From: Neisseria lactamica NS19
GTDB taxonomy: Bacteria > Pseudomonadota > Gammaproteobacteria > Burkholderiales > Neisseriaceae
Assembly (NCBI GenBank): GCA_000193795.2
Contig: AEPI01000121.1
Location: 1-64,000, forward strand
Reading direction: 5' to 3'
Length of the DNA: 64,000 nucleotides
In this document: positions 1-6,613 of the stretch, piece after piece
Layout of the letters: each line of letters opens with the position of its first letter
Position numbering within the stretch: the first letter of the stretch is position 1
Made by a program: the position numbers and the translations under genes
The notes under the pieces: model-generated
Told to the model about the DNA's origin: nothing
What the model saw: only the letters and a program-made list of their open reading frames with translations
The model's database searches: none

Positions 1-318
1 CCGTTTTTTACGGTGGAAAAAGCCCGGATTGTTCGGATAGACAAAATGGGCGCAATGGGCTTTGAAATACGCCCTTTTTACGCGCTCCCTGTCCCTTTCC
101 CTGCAACGCCTATATTCCAAACCTGCAATAATTTCAATCGGATCTATACCCATCACGTCGGCAATATCCAAGACGACGGCAAAGGGAAACCTAAGCCGGT
201 TGCGCCGGTATTGGGACACTTCTGACGGTGTAACCGCCCATCTTTTGGAAAGCGCGTAATCCGAACGCACACGTAACCGCTCTTTGGCGGCATCCAGCCA
301 TTGGGATTGTGAAAGCAT
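1..318 (-). CDS. Phage-type DUF3693-like DNA-binding protein (partial)
   Basis: This minus-strand frame is open from an ATG at 316-318 to the window edge (106 codons), so the C-terminus is missing. The first 70 residues look like a small helix-turn-helix protein: LDAAKERL, then a DYALSKRWAVTPSEVSQYRR segment, then VVLDIADVMGIDPIEIIAGLE. This layout resembles the DUF3693 'phage-related' proteins of filamentous phages (recalled family knowledge). Many Arg and Lys residues follow. An imperfect inverted repeat (330-378) sits 11 bp upstream and could be its operator. I infer a regulator left from or belonging to a filamentous prophage; no other phage gene is visible in the window. Confidence 0.65.
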   Translation of the reverse strand, partial: MLSQSQWLDAAKERLRVRSDYALSKRWAVTPSEVSQYRRNRLRFPFAVVLDIADVMGIDPIEIIAGLEYRRCRERDRERVKRAYFKAHCAHFVYPNNPGFFHRKKR

Positions 319-329
319 AATAAAATCAA

Positions 330-378
330 AGCCTTTGCGAAAACCTGTAATTTAATGATACAGATTTTTGCAAAGGCT
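330..378. promoter_or_regulatory. Imperfect 20-bp inverted repeat upstream of phage-type regulator
   Basis: The arms at 330-349 and 359-378 match at 18 of 20 positions, with a 9-base centre. The site lies between the start of the minus-strand regulator (318) and the small membrane protein gene that ends at 400. It could be an operator, or a transcribed hairpin acting as a terminator for the membrane protein gene. Confidence 0.5.
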
Positions 379-399
379 CTCTATTTGAGCATATGCTCC

Positions 400-615
400 T
401 TATTGTTTTATGTCTTTGGAATTGCTTTCGGGTAGGTCTGAAAATTCGATTGTTGACGCTGAACCATCAAAGGACATTGCACAAAGTCCCTTACCTTTGC
501 TTTGGGCGCATTGCATTCCTGCTTCAGTCCCGTTATTGAATCCGTACAGAAATATACCGAATGACCAAATGGAAAAAGCGATAAAGACGGTAATCCATTT
601 CAGGGCTTTTTTCAT
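400..615 (-). CDS. Small hypothetical membrane/exported protein
   Basis: This 71-residue protein starts MKKALKWITVF at an ATG at 613-615. It has one hydrophobic segment at residues 7-26, which may be a signal anchor or an uncleaved signal. A polar tail follows with two Cys residues (GMQCAQ and GLCAM), rich in Ser, Asp and Glu towards the end. I do not recognise a family. It is transcribed in the same direction as the DUF4124 genes upstream and follows a broken small gene by one base. It may belong to the same accessory strip as the phage-type regulator. Confidence 0.5.
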   Translation of the reverse strand: MKKALKWITVFIAFSIWSFGIFLYGFNNGTEAGMQCAQSKGKGLCAMSFDGSASTIEFSDLPESNSKDIKQ

Positions 616-616
616 A

Positions 617-735
617 TCAGTTACCTATAGTGATTTTTCCGTCTTCATCTATTTTTGCAAATTGTATTGCTTTAGGACATTCTCCGGATTTTGTGCGTCC
701 TTCGTATTCTCATCGGTCAGGCATATGTTAAAAGG
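617..735 (-). pseudogene. Remnant of a small gene broken by frameshift
   Basis: Two overlapping minus-strand frames both read like protein but neither is complete. One reads LTDENTKDAQNPENVLKQYN and then LQK-stop. The other ends AKIDEDGKITIGN-stop one base before the next gene. Joining them needs one extra A in the A5 run (652-656 on the plus strand), giving LQKIDEDGKITIGN. In the second frame a start codon is followed by a stop at codon 5. I infer a decayed small gene, with function unknown. The stretch is short, so the resemblance to coding sequence could be chance. Confidence 0.3.
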
Positions 736-737
736 CC

Positions 738-1253
738 TTACATACGCCCCAATTCCCTTTGCAGGGCTTGGATGTTTTGCTGTCTGTCCAACACATTGCT
801 TTGTAATGTGTTTATTTCTTGGTGGTTGATGTTGCCGCCTTTTGCCAGACGTGCTTGCGATAACATTTTTTGGGCTTCGGTCAGGGCTTTGCGCTCGTTG
901 CTTAATTCTGCTTCGAGAATGGCGCGCCTGCTGTTGTTTACGGGTGCTTGTTGGGGCGGCGGCGTATTGGATTTTGCCGGCTTGGATACTGTTTTGACCG
1001 GGGCTTTATATTTGACAGCCTGCCCGCCGTTTGACAGTGATGGTGCCGGCTCGGATGTTTGGGGCGGGATATAGCGTTCGCTGCTGTAGTTGCCGATCGG
1101 GGGCAAGTCGGTTGAGTGGCAGCTTTTCGACGGCTTGGTGGTGTAAACGGTTTCTCCGTTGATTGTGCAGGTATAGATTTTGGCCGCATTCGCACCCAAT
1201 GGGCTTGAAATTAGGGAAAGGTTGATTAGGATGAAGGGCAGTTTTGATTTCAT
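738..1253 (-). CDS. DUF4124-domain exported protein
   Basis: This is a 171-residue protein. I chose the ATG at 1251-1253 because the only earlier in-frame start is a TTG (1269-1271). MKSKLPFILINLSLISSPLGANA is a signal peptide, with likely cleavage before AKIYTC. The mature N-terminus (KIYTCTINGETVYTTKPSKSC...LPPIG) matches the DUF4124 pattern: short beta hairpins with two Cys residues. The middle is rich in Pro, Ser and Lys. The last 60 residues (RRAILEAELSNERKALTEAQ...) look like a coiled coil. This is a known envelope-protein architecture in Neisseria, but the biochemical role is unknown. A paralogue lies directly upstream. Confidence 0.75.
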   Translation of the reverse strand: MKSKLPFILINLSLISSPLGANAAKIYTCTINGETVYTTKPSKSCHSTDLPPIGNYSSERYIPPQTSEPAPSLSNGGQAVKYKAPVKTVSKPAKSNTPPPQQAPVNNSRRAILEAELSNERKALTEAQKMLSQARLAKGGNINHQEINTLQSNVLDRQQNIQALQRELGRM

Positions 1254-1267
1254 AATGTGTCTGATAC

Positions 1268-1629
1268 TCAAGTAATAATTTGATTTTTAAGGATTTTGGC
1301 GTTTTTACGGGCTTTTCTTTCCGCTTGTTTCCTTTTGATTTTCCTTCGGGGCTTTGGCAGTCCGCCTGTTCTTTTTCCCGGCAGGTTTTTTTGCTTTTCT
1401 TTCTGTTTTCTGTTTGTATTTGGGTTTCTTGACTGAGTTTTTTTATTTTCAGGCGGTATTCGCCTCCCTGATGGCTGCTGATTTTAGGTAAGTCCGCGCC
1501 GGTACACGATCCTGACGGGTCTGATGTATATACGCTTTTGCCATTTGAGCTGCAATTATATACGGAGGCCTGTGCCGCCGCACCGGAAAAGGATAGGAAA
1601 ACGAAGGCGGTAAAAAGTCTGATTTTCAT
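1268..1629 (-). pseudogene. Second DUF4124 paralogue, probable frameshift
   Basis: An ATG at 1627-1629 opens MKIRLFTAFVFLSFSGAAAQA, a signal peptide. SVYNCSSNGKSVYTSDPSGSC and LPKI follow, closely matching the DUF4124 start of the downstream neighbour. Read as given, the frame runs to a stop at 1006 and overlaps the next gene by about 250 bases. One extra A in the A7 run (plus-strand T7 at 1386-1392) would instead end it at 1268-1270, 15 bases before the next start, with a Lys/Arg-rich tail. I therefore suspect a slipped homopolymer. The long overlapping version cannot be excluded, and the paralogue's Pro-rich and coiled-coil parts are missing in either reading. Confidence 0.5.
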
Positions 1630-1714
1630 ACCGGTAAAGTAAAAAGGCGATGGTAAGGTGCGGATTATACCGTTCTTGGCAGACAAAGATAAGCACCCTG
1701 CCCGCGCTTCCTTA

Positions 1715-3634
1715 TCATTCGGCAAACTGTATCCCGATTTCAGTTTCAATCTGCTCCAATTCTTCTTGGCAGGCCAGCCAAGTTTCTTCGATTTGGGCAA
1801 GCTGTGTTTTGACTTTTGCCAGCTCGGATAAGGTGTTTTGCAATTTTTCTTTGTTTGCTTCAAGGTAAGCGTCTTCTTGTGCCAAAAATGCTTCACATGC
1901 CGTCTGAATGTCGGAAAGCCGTGCCATTTCTTTTTCGGCTTTGTCGATTTTCTGTTGTATCGGCTTGCTGCGTCGGGCTTTTTCCTGACGGATTTGTGCT
2001 TCGATGCGCTTGGTATCTTTGCGGTTTTGACTTTGTGCGGAAGCGGCGGGCGCGGTTGCGGCGTTTTCTTGTGCCAACCGCCATTGGCGATAATCGTTCA
2101 AATCGCCGTCAAAGTTTTTCAGACGGCCTTTGTCGATCAGGAGAAAGCTGTCGGTCGTGGCTTCAAGCAGGCTGCGGTCGTGCGACACGACGATTAATGC
2201 GCCTTGGAAACTTTGCAGCGCAAGCGTCAAAGCGTGGCGCATATCCAAGTCCAGATGGTTGGTCGGCTCGTCAAGCAGCAGCAGGTTCGGCTTTTGCCAG
2301 ATAATCATAGCAAGGGCGAGACGGGCTTTTTCTCCGCCGGAAAAGGGTTCGGTTTTTTGCAACGCCATATCGCCGGCAAAGTTGAAGCCGCCGAGGAAGT
2401 TTCGGATTTCCTGTTCGCGCACTTCGGGAGAAAGCTGCTGAATGTGCCAAACAGGGCTTTGGTCGGCGCGGATGGTGTCGAGCTGGTGCTGGGCAAAATA
2501 GCCGATATTGAGTTTTTCGGAACGGGCGATGCTGCCGGAGAGCAAATCGATTTTGCCCGCCAATGCTTTGATGAACGTAGATTTACCGCTGCCGTTGACA
2601 CCCAATAAACCATAGCGCGCGCCGCTTTCCAGCGACAGGGTAATATCGTGCAGGACGGTTTTGCCTTCGTAACCCAAATCCGCGTGTTCCAGCTTCAGCA
2701 AAGGATTGGGCAGATGATCGGGATTGTAAAACTCGAAGGAAAACTCACTGTCCAAATGCGCGGGCGCGATGCGTTCGAGCTTCGCCAACGCCTTCATGCG
2801 GCTTTGCGCTTGAACGGCTTTGGTGGCTTTGGCTTTGAAGCGGTCGATAAACGATTGCAGATGTTTGATTTGCGCCTGCTGTTTGACATAGGCGGCTTGT
2901 TGCTGCGCGAGACGTTGCGCGCGTTCGTTTTGGTAAAAATCGTAATTGCCGCCGTATTGCGTGAGTTTTTGCTGGGACAATTCAATGGTTTGAGTGGTAG
3001 CCGCATTGAGAAAATCACGGTCGTGGGAAATGATGATTTGCGTGCAGGGTAAAGAAGCAAGGTGGTTTTCCAGCCACAAGACGGTTTCCAAATCCAAGTG
3101 GTTGGTCGGTTCGTCAAGCAAGAGCAAATCGGCGCGGCAAATCAGGGCTTGGGCGAGATTGAGGCGCATACGCCAGCCGCCGGAAAAGGATTTGACGGGA
3201 CGGTTGTGTTCTTCTTGCGAAAAACCCAGTCCGCTCAATAATTTCGCCGCACGGGCCGGCGCGGTATAAGCGTCGATTTCTTCCAGTTTGGCGTGATATT
3301 CCGCCTGCTTCATACCGTCGTTTTCCGCCTCCGCGCGTTTCAATGCCGTCTGAAGGGCCTGCAACTCGGCATCGCCCTGTAAAACGTAGTCCAACGCGGA
3401 GATGTCCAAGTCGGGCGTTTCTTGGGAAACGGAAGCGAGCCGCCAGTTTTTCGGAATCGAGACATCGCCGCCGTCTTGGGTGATTTCGCCCTTGATTAAG
3501 GCAAACAGGCTGGATTTGCCCGTCCCGTTTTTACCGATCAAACCGACGCGCTGACCGGGATTGACGGTAGCGTTTGCTTTGTCGAGCAGGACTTTCAAAC
3601 CGCGTTGCAGGGTGAGGTTTTTGATTTCAATCAT
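1715..3634 (-). CDS. yheS: ABC-F ATPase, YheS type
   Basis: This 639-residue protein has two ABC ATPase domains and no membrane segment, the ABC-F plan. Walker A motifs are GKNGTGKS (residues 34-41) and GVNGSGKST (second half). The signatures are SGGWRMRLNLAQAL and SGGEKARLALAM, and both Walker B motifs read LLLLDEPTNHLDL. The linker between the domains is charged, and a C-terminal coiled-coil-like region (residues about 530-639) is rich in Lys, Glu and Gln. Length and the MIEIKNLTLQRG start fit YheS. ABC-F proteins act on the ribosome to ease stalled translation (family knowledge). The start codon lies 37 bases before a DUS region and no obvious operon partner is present. Confidence 0.9.
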   Translation of the reverse strand: MIEIKNLTLQRGLKVLLDKANATVNPGQRVGLIGKNGTGKSSLFALIKGEITQDGGDVSIPKNWRLASVSQETPDLDISALDYVLQGDAELQALQTALKRAEAENDGMKQAEYHAKLEEIDAYTAPARAAKLLSGLGFSQEEHNRPVKSFSGGWRMRLNLAQALICRADLLLLDEPTNHLDLETVLWLENHLASLPCTQIIISHDRDFLNAATTQTIELSQQKLTQYGGNYDFYQNERAQRLAQQQAAYVKQQAQIKHLQSFIDRFKAKATKAVQAQSRMKALAKLERIAPAHLDSEFSFEFYNPDHLPNPLLKLEHADLGYEGKTVLHDITLSLESGARYGLLGVNGSGKSTFIKALAGKIDLLSGSIARSEKLNIGYFAQHQLDTIRADQSPVWHIQQLSPEVREQEIRNFLGGFNFAGDMALQKTEPFSGGEKARLALAMIIWQKPNLLLLDEPTNHLDLDMRHALTLALQSFQGALIVVSHDRSLLEATTDSFLLIDKGRLKNFDGDLNDYRQWRLAQENAATAPAASAQSQNRKDTKRIEAQIRQEKARRSKPIQQKIDKAEKEMARLSDIQTACEAFLAQEDAYLEANKEKLQNTLSELAKVKTQLAQIEETWLACQEELEQIETEIGIQFAE

Positions 3635-3709
3635 AACGAAGCATCATTGGGCGGAAAAGGGCTGTATTCTACCTGAAAGTCAGTTCCAATGCCGTCTGAA
3701 ACGGGAAAT

Positions 3710-4081
3710 TTACGGCTGAAGCCACGCCCAGGCCCTGCGCCCTTCAGAGTGCAGGAAAACCAGTGTCCTGAATGCCGAATCGGTATTCATACATTCCACG
3801 CCGATTCCGATTCGGGAAAAATCCGCCATAATTTTGGGATGGATAAACTCCTGCGCCGCCCCCGTCCCGATAATCAATATTTCGGGATAGTCATCCGGTT
3901 TGACATCCGATAACAGATTATCCGGCGTCAAATCGGACAATGACCGGCATATCGACGGTTCTGCCGAACCTTGCCGCAGCAGCACAGGCTTATTGAAATG
4001 CCTGCCGGACAGCCGGATTTCGCCCGCGCCGAAGTCATATTCCGCAAATTGTCCGTCTATCGGATTTTCTTCAAACAACAT
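3710..4081 (-). CDS. Mth938-domain (DUF498/NDUFAF3-like) protein
   Basis: This protein of about 123 residues begins MLFEENPIDGQFAEYDFGAGEIRLSGRHF in the chosen start. Family members usually begin just before the short (E/D)xP motif. Longer starts at 4105 (ATG) and 4135 (TTG) are possible. The core PEILIIGTGAAQEFIHPKIMADFSRIGIGVECMNTDSAFRTLVFL matches the compact Mth938/NDUFAF3 fold. The eukaryotic relative helps complex I assembly, but the bacterial role is not settled. It is divergent from the homoserine dehydrogenase gene, with about 190 bases between them. Confidence 0.75.
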   Translation of the reverse strand: MLFEENPIDGQFAEYDFGAGEIRLSGRHFNKPVLLRQGSAEPSICRSLSDLTPDNLLSDVKPDDYPEILIIGTGAAQEFIHPKIMADFSRIGIGVECMNTDSAFRTLVFLHSEGRRAWAWLQP

Positions 4082-4274
4082 TTTTTTATCCCGTTGCCGC
4101 ATCATCTGCCCCGCAAGGGGTGCAAAATCAGACAAATTAATGTAGGATGGGCAGATTTCATCTGGCCCGCCTGCCGGTTTCAGACGGCGTTTGATTCAAG
4201 TGCGGCACCATTATATCGGCGGCAGATATTTTCGTCTTTTATATTCACATTCAATCGGCTTGCAAGGAGACACA

Positions 4275-5582
4275 ATGAAGCCAGTAAACATCGGTCTTTT
4301 AGGTTTGGGTACGGTCGGCGGCGGCACGGCTGCCGTGTTGCAGGGCAATGCGGCGGAAATCAGCCGCCGCTTGGGGAGAGAAATCCGTATTTCTGCCGTG
4401 TGCGATTTGAGCGAAGAAAAAGCCCGCCAAACCTGTCCGTCCGCAGCCTTCGTCAAAGACCCGTTCGAACTGGTCGCGCGTGAAGACGTGGATGTCGTCG
4501 TGGAACTGTTCGGCGGTACCGGCATCGCCAAAGATGCGGTGTTGAAAGCCATTGAAAACGGTAAACACATCGTTACCGCCAACAAAAAACTGCTCGCCGA
4601 ATACGGCAACGAAATCTTCCCGCTGGCGGAAGAAAAAAACGTGATGGTGCAATTTGAAGCGGCTGTTGCGGGCGGCATTCCGATTATCAAAGCCCTGCGC
4701 GAAGGTTTGGCGGCAAACAGGATTAAATCCATCGCCGGCATCATCAACGGCACCAGCAACTTCATCCTCTCCGAAATGCGCGAAAAAGGCAGCGCGTTTG
4801 CCGACGTATTGAAAGAAGCGCAAGCATTGGGCTACGCCGAAGCCGACCCGACCTTCGACATCGAAGGCAACGACGCAGGCCATAAAATCACTATTATGAG
4901 CGCGTTGGCATTCGGTACGCCGATGAACTTCTCCGCCTGCTACCTCGAAGGCATCAGCAAACTCGACAGCCGCGACATCAAATACGCCGAAGAATTCGGC
5001 TACCGCATCAAACTGTTGGGCATCACCCGCAAAACCGGCAAAGGCATCGAATTGCGCGTCCACCCTACCCTGATTCCCGAAAGCCGCCTCTTGGCAAACG
5101 TCGACGGCGTAATGAACGCCGTGCGCGTCAATGCCGATATGGTCGGCGAAACCTTATATTACGGCGCGGGCGCAGGCGCGTTGCCCACCGCTTCCGCCGT
5201 GGTTGCCGACATCATCGACATCGCCCGCCTGATTGAAGCCGATACCGGACACCGCGTACCGCATTTGGCGTTCCAACCCGCGCAAGTCCAAGCGCAAACC
5301 ATCCTGCCAATGGACGAAATTACCAGCAGCTACTACCTGCGCGTCCAAGCCAAAGACGAACCGGGTACGCTGGGGCAAATCGCCGCGCTGTTGGCAAAAG
5401 AAAACGTATCCATCGAAGCCTTAATCCAAAAAGGCGTGATCGATCAAACCACTGCCGAAATCGTGATTCTGACCCACAGCACGGTCGAGAAGCGCATCAA
5501 GTCGGCAATCGCGGGTATCGAAGCCTTGGTTTGCGTCGATAAGCCGGTTACGATGATCCGAATGGAAAGCCTGCATGACTGA
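4275..5582 (+). CDS. hom: Homoserine dehydrogenase
   Basis: Reduces aspartate semialdehyde to homoserine for threonine and methionine synthesis. The 435-residue protein starts at the ATG at 4275, with AAGGAG 6 bases upstream. The N-terminal Rossmann motif is GLLGLGTVGGGTA. The catalytic region contains ATANKKLLAEYG and the NGTSNFILSEM and EADPTFDIEGNDAGHK blocks. A C-terminal ACT domain (DEPGTLGQIAALLAKENVSIEALIQ) is the usual threonine-feedback site. This monofunctional layout lacks the aspartokinase half found in E. coli ThrA. Threonine synthase is encoded far away at 44.9 kb. The stop overlaps the start of the next gene by 8 bases. Confidence 0.95.
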   Translation: MKPVNIGLLGLGTVGGGTAAVLQGNAAEISRRLGREIRISAVCDLSEEKARQTCPSAAFVKDPFELVAREDVDVVVELFGGTGIAKDAVLKAIENGKHIVTANKKLLAEYGNEIFPLAEEKNVMVQFEAAVAGGIPIIKALREGLAANRIKSIAGIINGTSNFILSEMREKGSAFADVLKEAQALGYAEADPTFDIEGNDAGHKITIMSALAFGTPMNFSACYLEGISKLDSRDIKYAEEFGYRIKLLGITRKTGKGIELRVHPTLIPESRLLANVDGVMNAVRVNADMVGETLYYGAGAGALPTASAVVADIIDIARLIEADTGHRVPHLAFQPAQVQAQTILPMDEITSSYYLRVQAKDEPGTLGQIAALLAKENVSIEALIQKGVIDQTTAEIVILTHSTVEKRIKSAIAGIEALVCVDKPVTMIRMESLHD

Positions 5583-6009
5583 ACCGGAAAACAAAATATC
5601 CGCCGAAGGGCAGGCGGCGGCGCGCAAAAAAGCAAAAGCCAAAATCCGCACCATCCGCATTTGGGCGTGGGTCATTCTGGCGTTGCTCGCTTCAACCGCC
5701 CTGCTCTCCCAATGCGCGATGTCCAAACCGCAGGCAAAGCAGAAAATTGTCGAGTCTTGCGTGAAGAACATTCCGTTTGCCGAAAAATGGCAGAACGATT
5801 TGAAAGCGCGCGGTTTGGATTCAAACAATACCCGCCTCGCCGTCGATTACTGCAAATGTATGTGGGAACAGCCTTTGGACAGATTGAGCGAAAAACAGCT
5901 TGCCTCTTTCGGCAAACTCGATGCACAAAGGCAGCTTGATTTGCTGGGCGGCGCAAATGCGTTTGAAACGCGAGACAAACAATGTGTCGCGGATTTGAAA
6001 GCCGGTTGA
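5575..6009 (+). CDS. Hypothetical single-pass membrane protein
   Basis: This 144-residue protein starts within the last 8 bases of hom, which suggests translational coupling. Residues 1-26 are charged (MTEPENKISAEGQ...KKAKAKIRT). One transmembrane segment follows (IWAWVILALLASTALLSQC, residues about 28-47). The remaining 95 residues would face the periplasm and contain four Cys (VESCVKN, DYCKCMWEQ, DKQCVADL), a pattern compatible with two disulfides. I do not recognise the family. Related Cys-patterned domains occur in other small Neisseria proteins, such as the lipoprotein at 44.5 kb (ENKICGCVAQEAPERM here resembles the DYCKCMWEQPLDRLSE arrangement), so the two may be distant relatives. Confidence 0.7.
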   Translation: MTEPENKISAEGQAAARKKAKAKIRTIRIWAWVILALLASTALLSQCAMSKPQAKQKIVESCVKNIPFAEKWQNDLKARGLDSNNTRLAVDYCKCMWEQPLDRLSEKQLASFGKLDAQRQLDLLGGANAFETRDKQCVADLKAG

Positions 6010-6023
6010 ACCGCCGAACCGGA

Positions 6024-6061
6024 ATGCCGTCTGAACGCGGGGAAAGCGTTTCAGACGGCAT
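6024..6061 (+). terminator. Inverted DUS pair terminator
   Basis: Two DUS copies in opposite orientation form a perfect stem (ATGCCGTCTGAA and its complement), followed by TTTTT. It lies 14 bases after the hom-linked membrane protein gene. Confidence 0.8.
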
Positions 6062-6113
6062 TTTTCCATCAGAATCCGACGGGCAGGCTCTAATCCGGAT
6101 TCGGCTGGCAAAC

Positions 6114-6144
6114 AAAAAGCCGATTCTTTAAAAATCGGCTTTTT
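6114..6144 (-). terminator. Rho-independent terminator of the HU gene
   Basis: AAAAAGCCGATT, a short loop and AATCGGCTTTTT form a symmetric stem with T runs on both sides. It lies 16 bases beyond the HU stop and also faces the convergent hom operon. Confidence 0.85.
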
Positions 6145-6160
6145 ATCAAAGACAAACGAT

Positions 6161-6430
6161 TTACAGCGCGTCTTTCAGAGCCTTGCCGGCGCGGAACTTG
6201 GGCGTTTTGGCGGCGGCAATGGTCAAAGGTTCGCCGGTTTTGGGATTTCGGCCTTGGCGTTCCGCACGTTCGCCGACATAGAAAGTACCGAAACCGACCA
6301 AAGTTACCGTGTCGCCTTTTTTCAGAGCGTCGGTTACGGCGTTGGTAGTGGCATCCAAAGCTTTTTGTGCGGCGGCTTTGGAAATACCGGCTTCTTGAGC
6401 AATCGCTTCAATCAATTCAGACTTGTTCAC
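6161..6430 (-). CDS. hupB: DNA-binding protein HU
   Basis: This 89-residue histone-like protein bends DNA non-specifically as part of the nucleoid. The sequence MNKSELIEAIAQEAGISKAA and the arm motif VGFGTFYVGERAERQGRNPKTGEPLTI are diagnostic of the HU/IHF family. The arm carries the RNP triplet whose Pro inserts between bases, and the A-K-T-P-K-F ending fits HU rather than IHF. The length equals the family norm. The gene is single, closed by its own terminator, and lies directly downstream of lon on the same strand with a 183-base gap, the order seen in E. coli as lon-hupB. Confidence 0.95.
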   Translation of the reverse strand: MNKSELIEAIAQEAGISKAAAQKALDATTNAVTDALKKGDTVTLVGFGTFYVGERAERQGRNPKTGEPLTIAAAKTPKFRAGKALKDAL

Positions 6431-6613
6431 AATCAGTCCCTTCTTATCTAAAAAATGATGAAATGCCCGAATATTCGGGGCTTCGTACTTTTGAGTACCT
6501 TTGCGCTTTATAGCAATTCTGAAAATACCGTGTCAAGCAGAAAATACGGAATTGCCCTATTTTACAGGCTTTCAGGGCAAACCCGCATCTTTTGCAACAC
6601 ATTTTTTACAAAA

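Noticed and set aside
1..1700. Complete prophage
   Set aside because: Only one phage-type regulator is visible; no integrase, coat or replication gene is present in the window.
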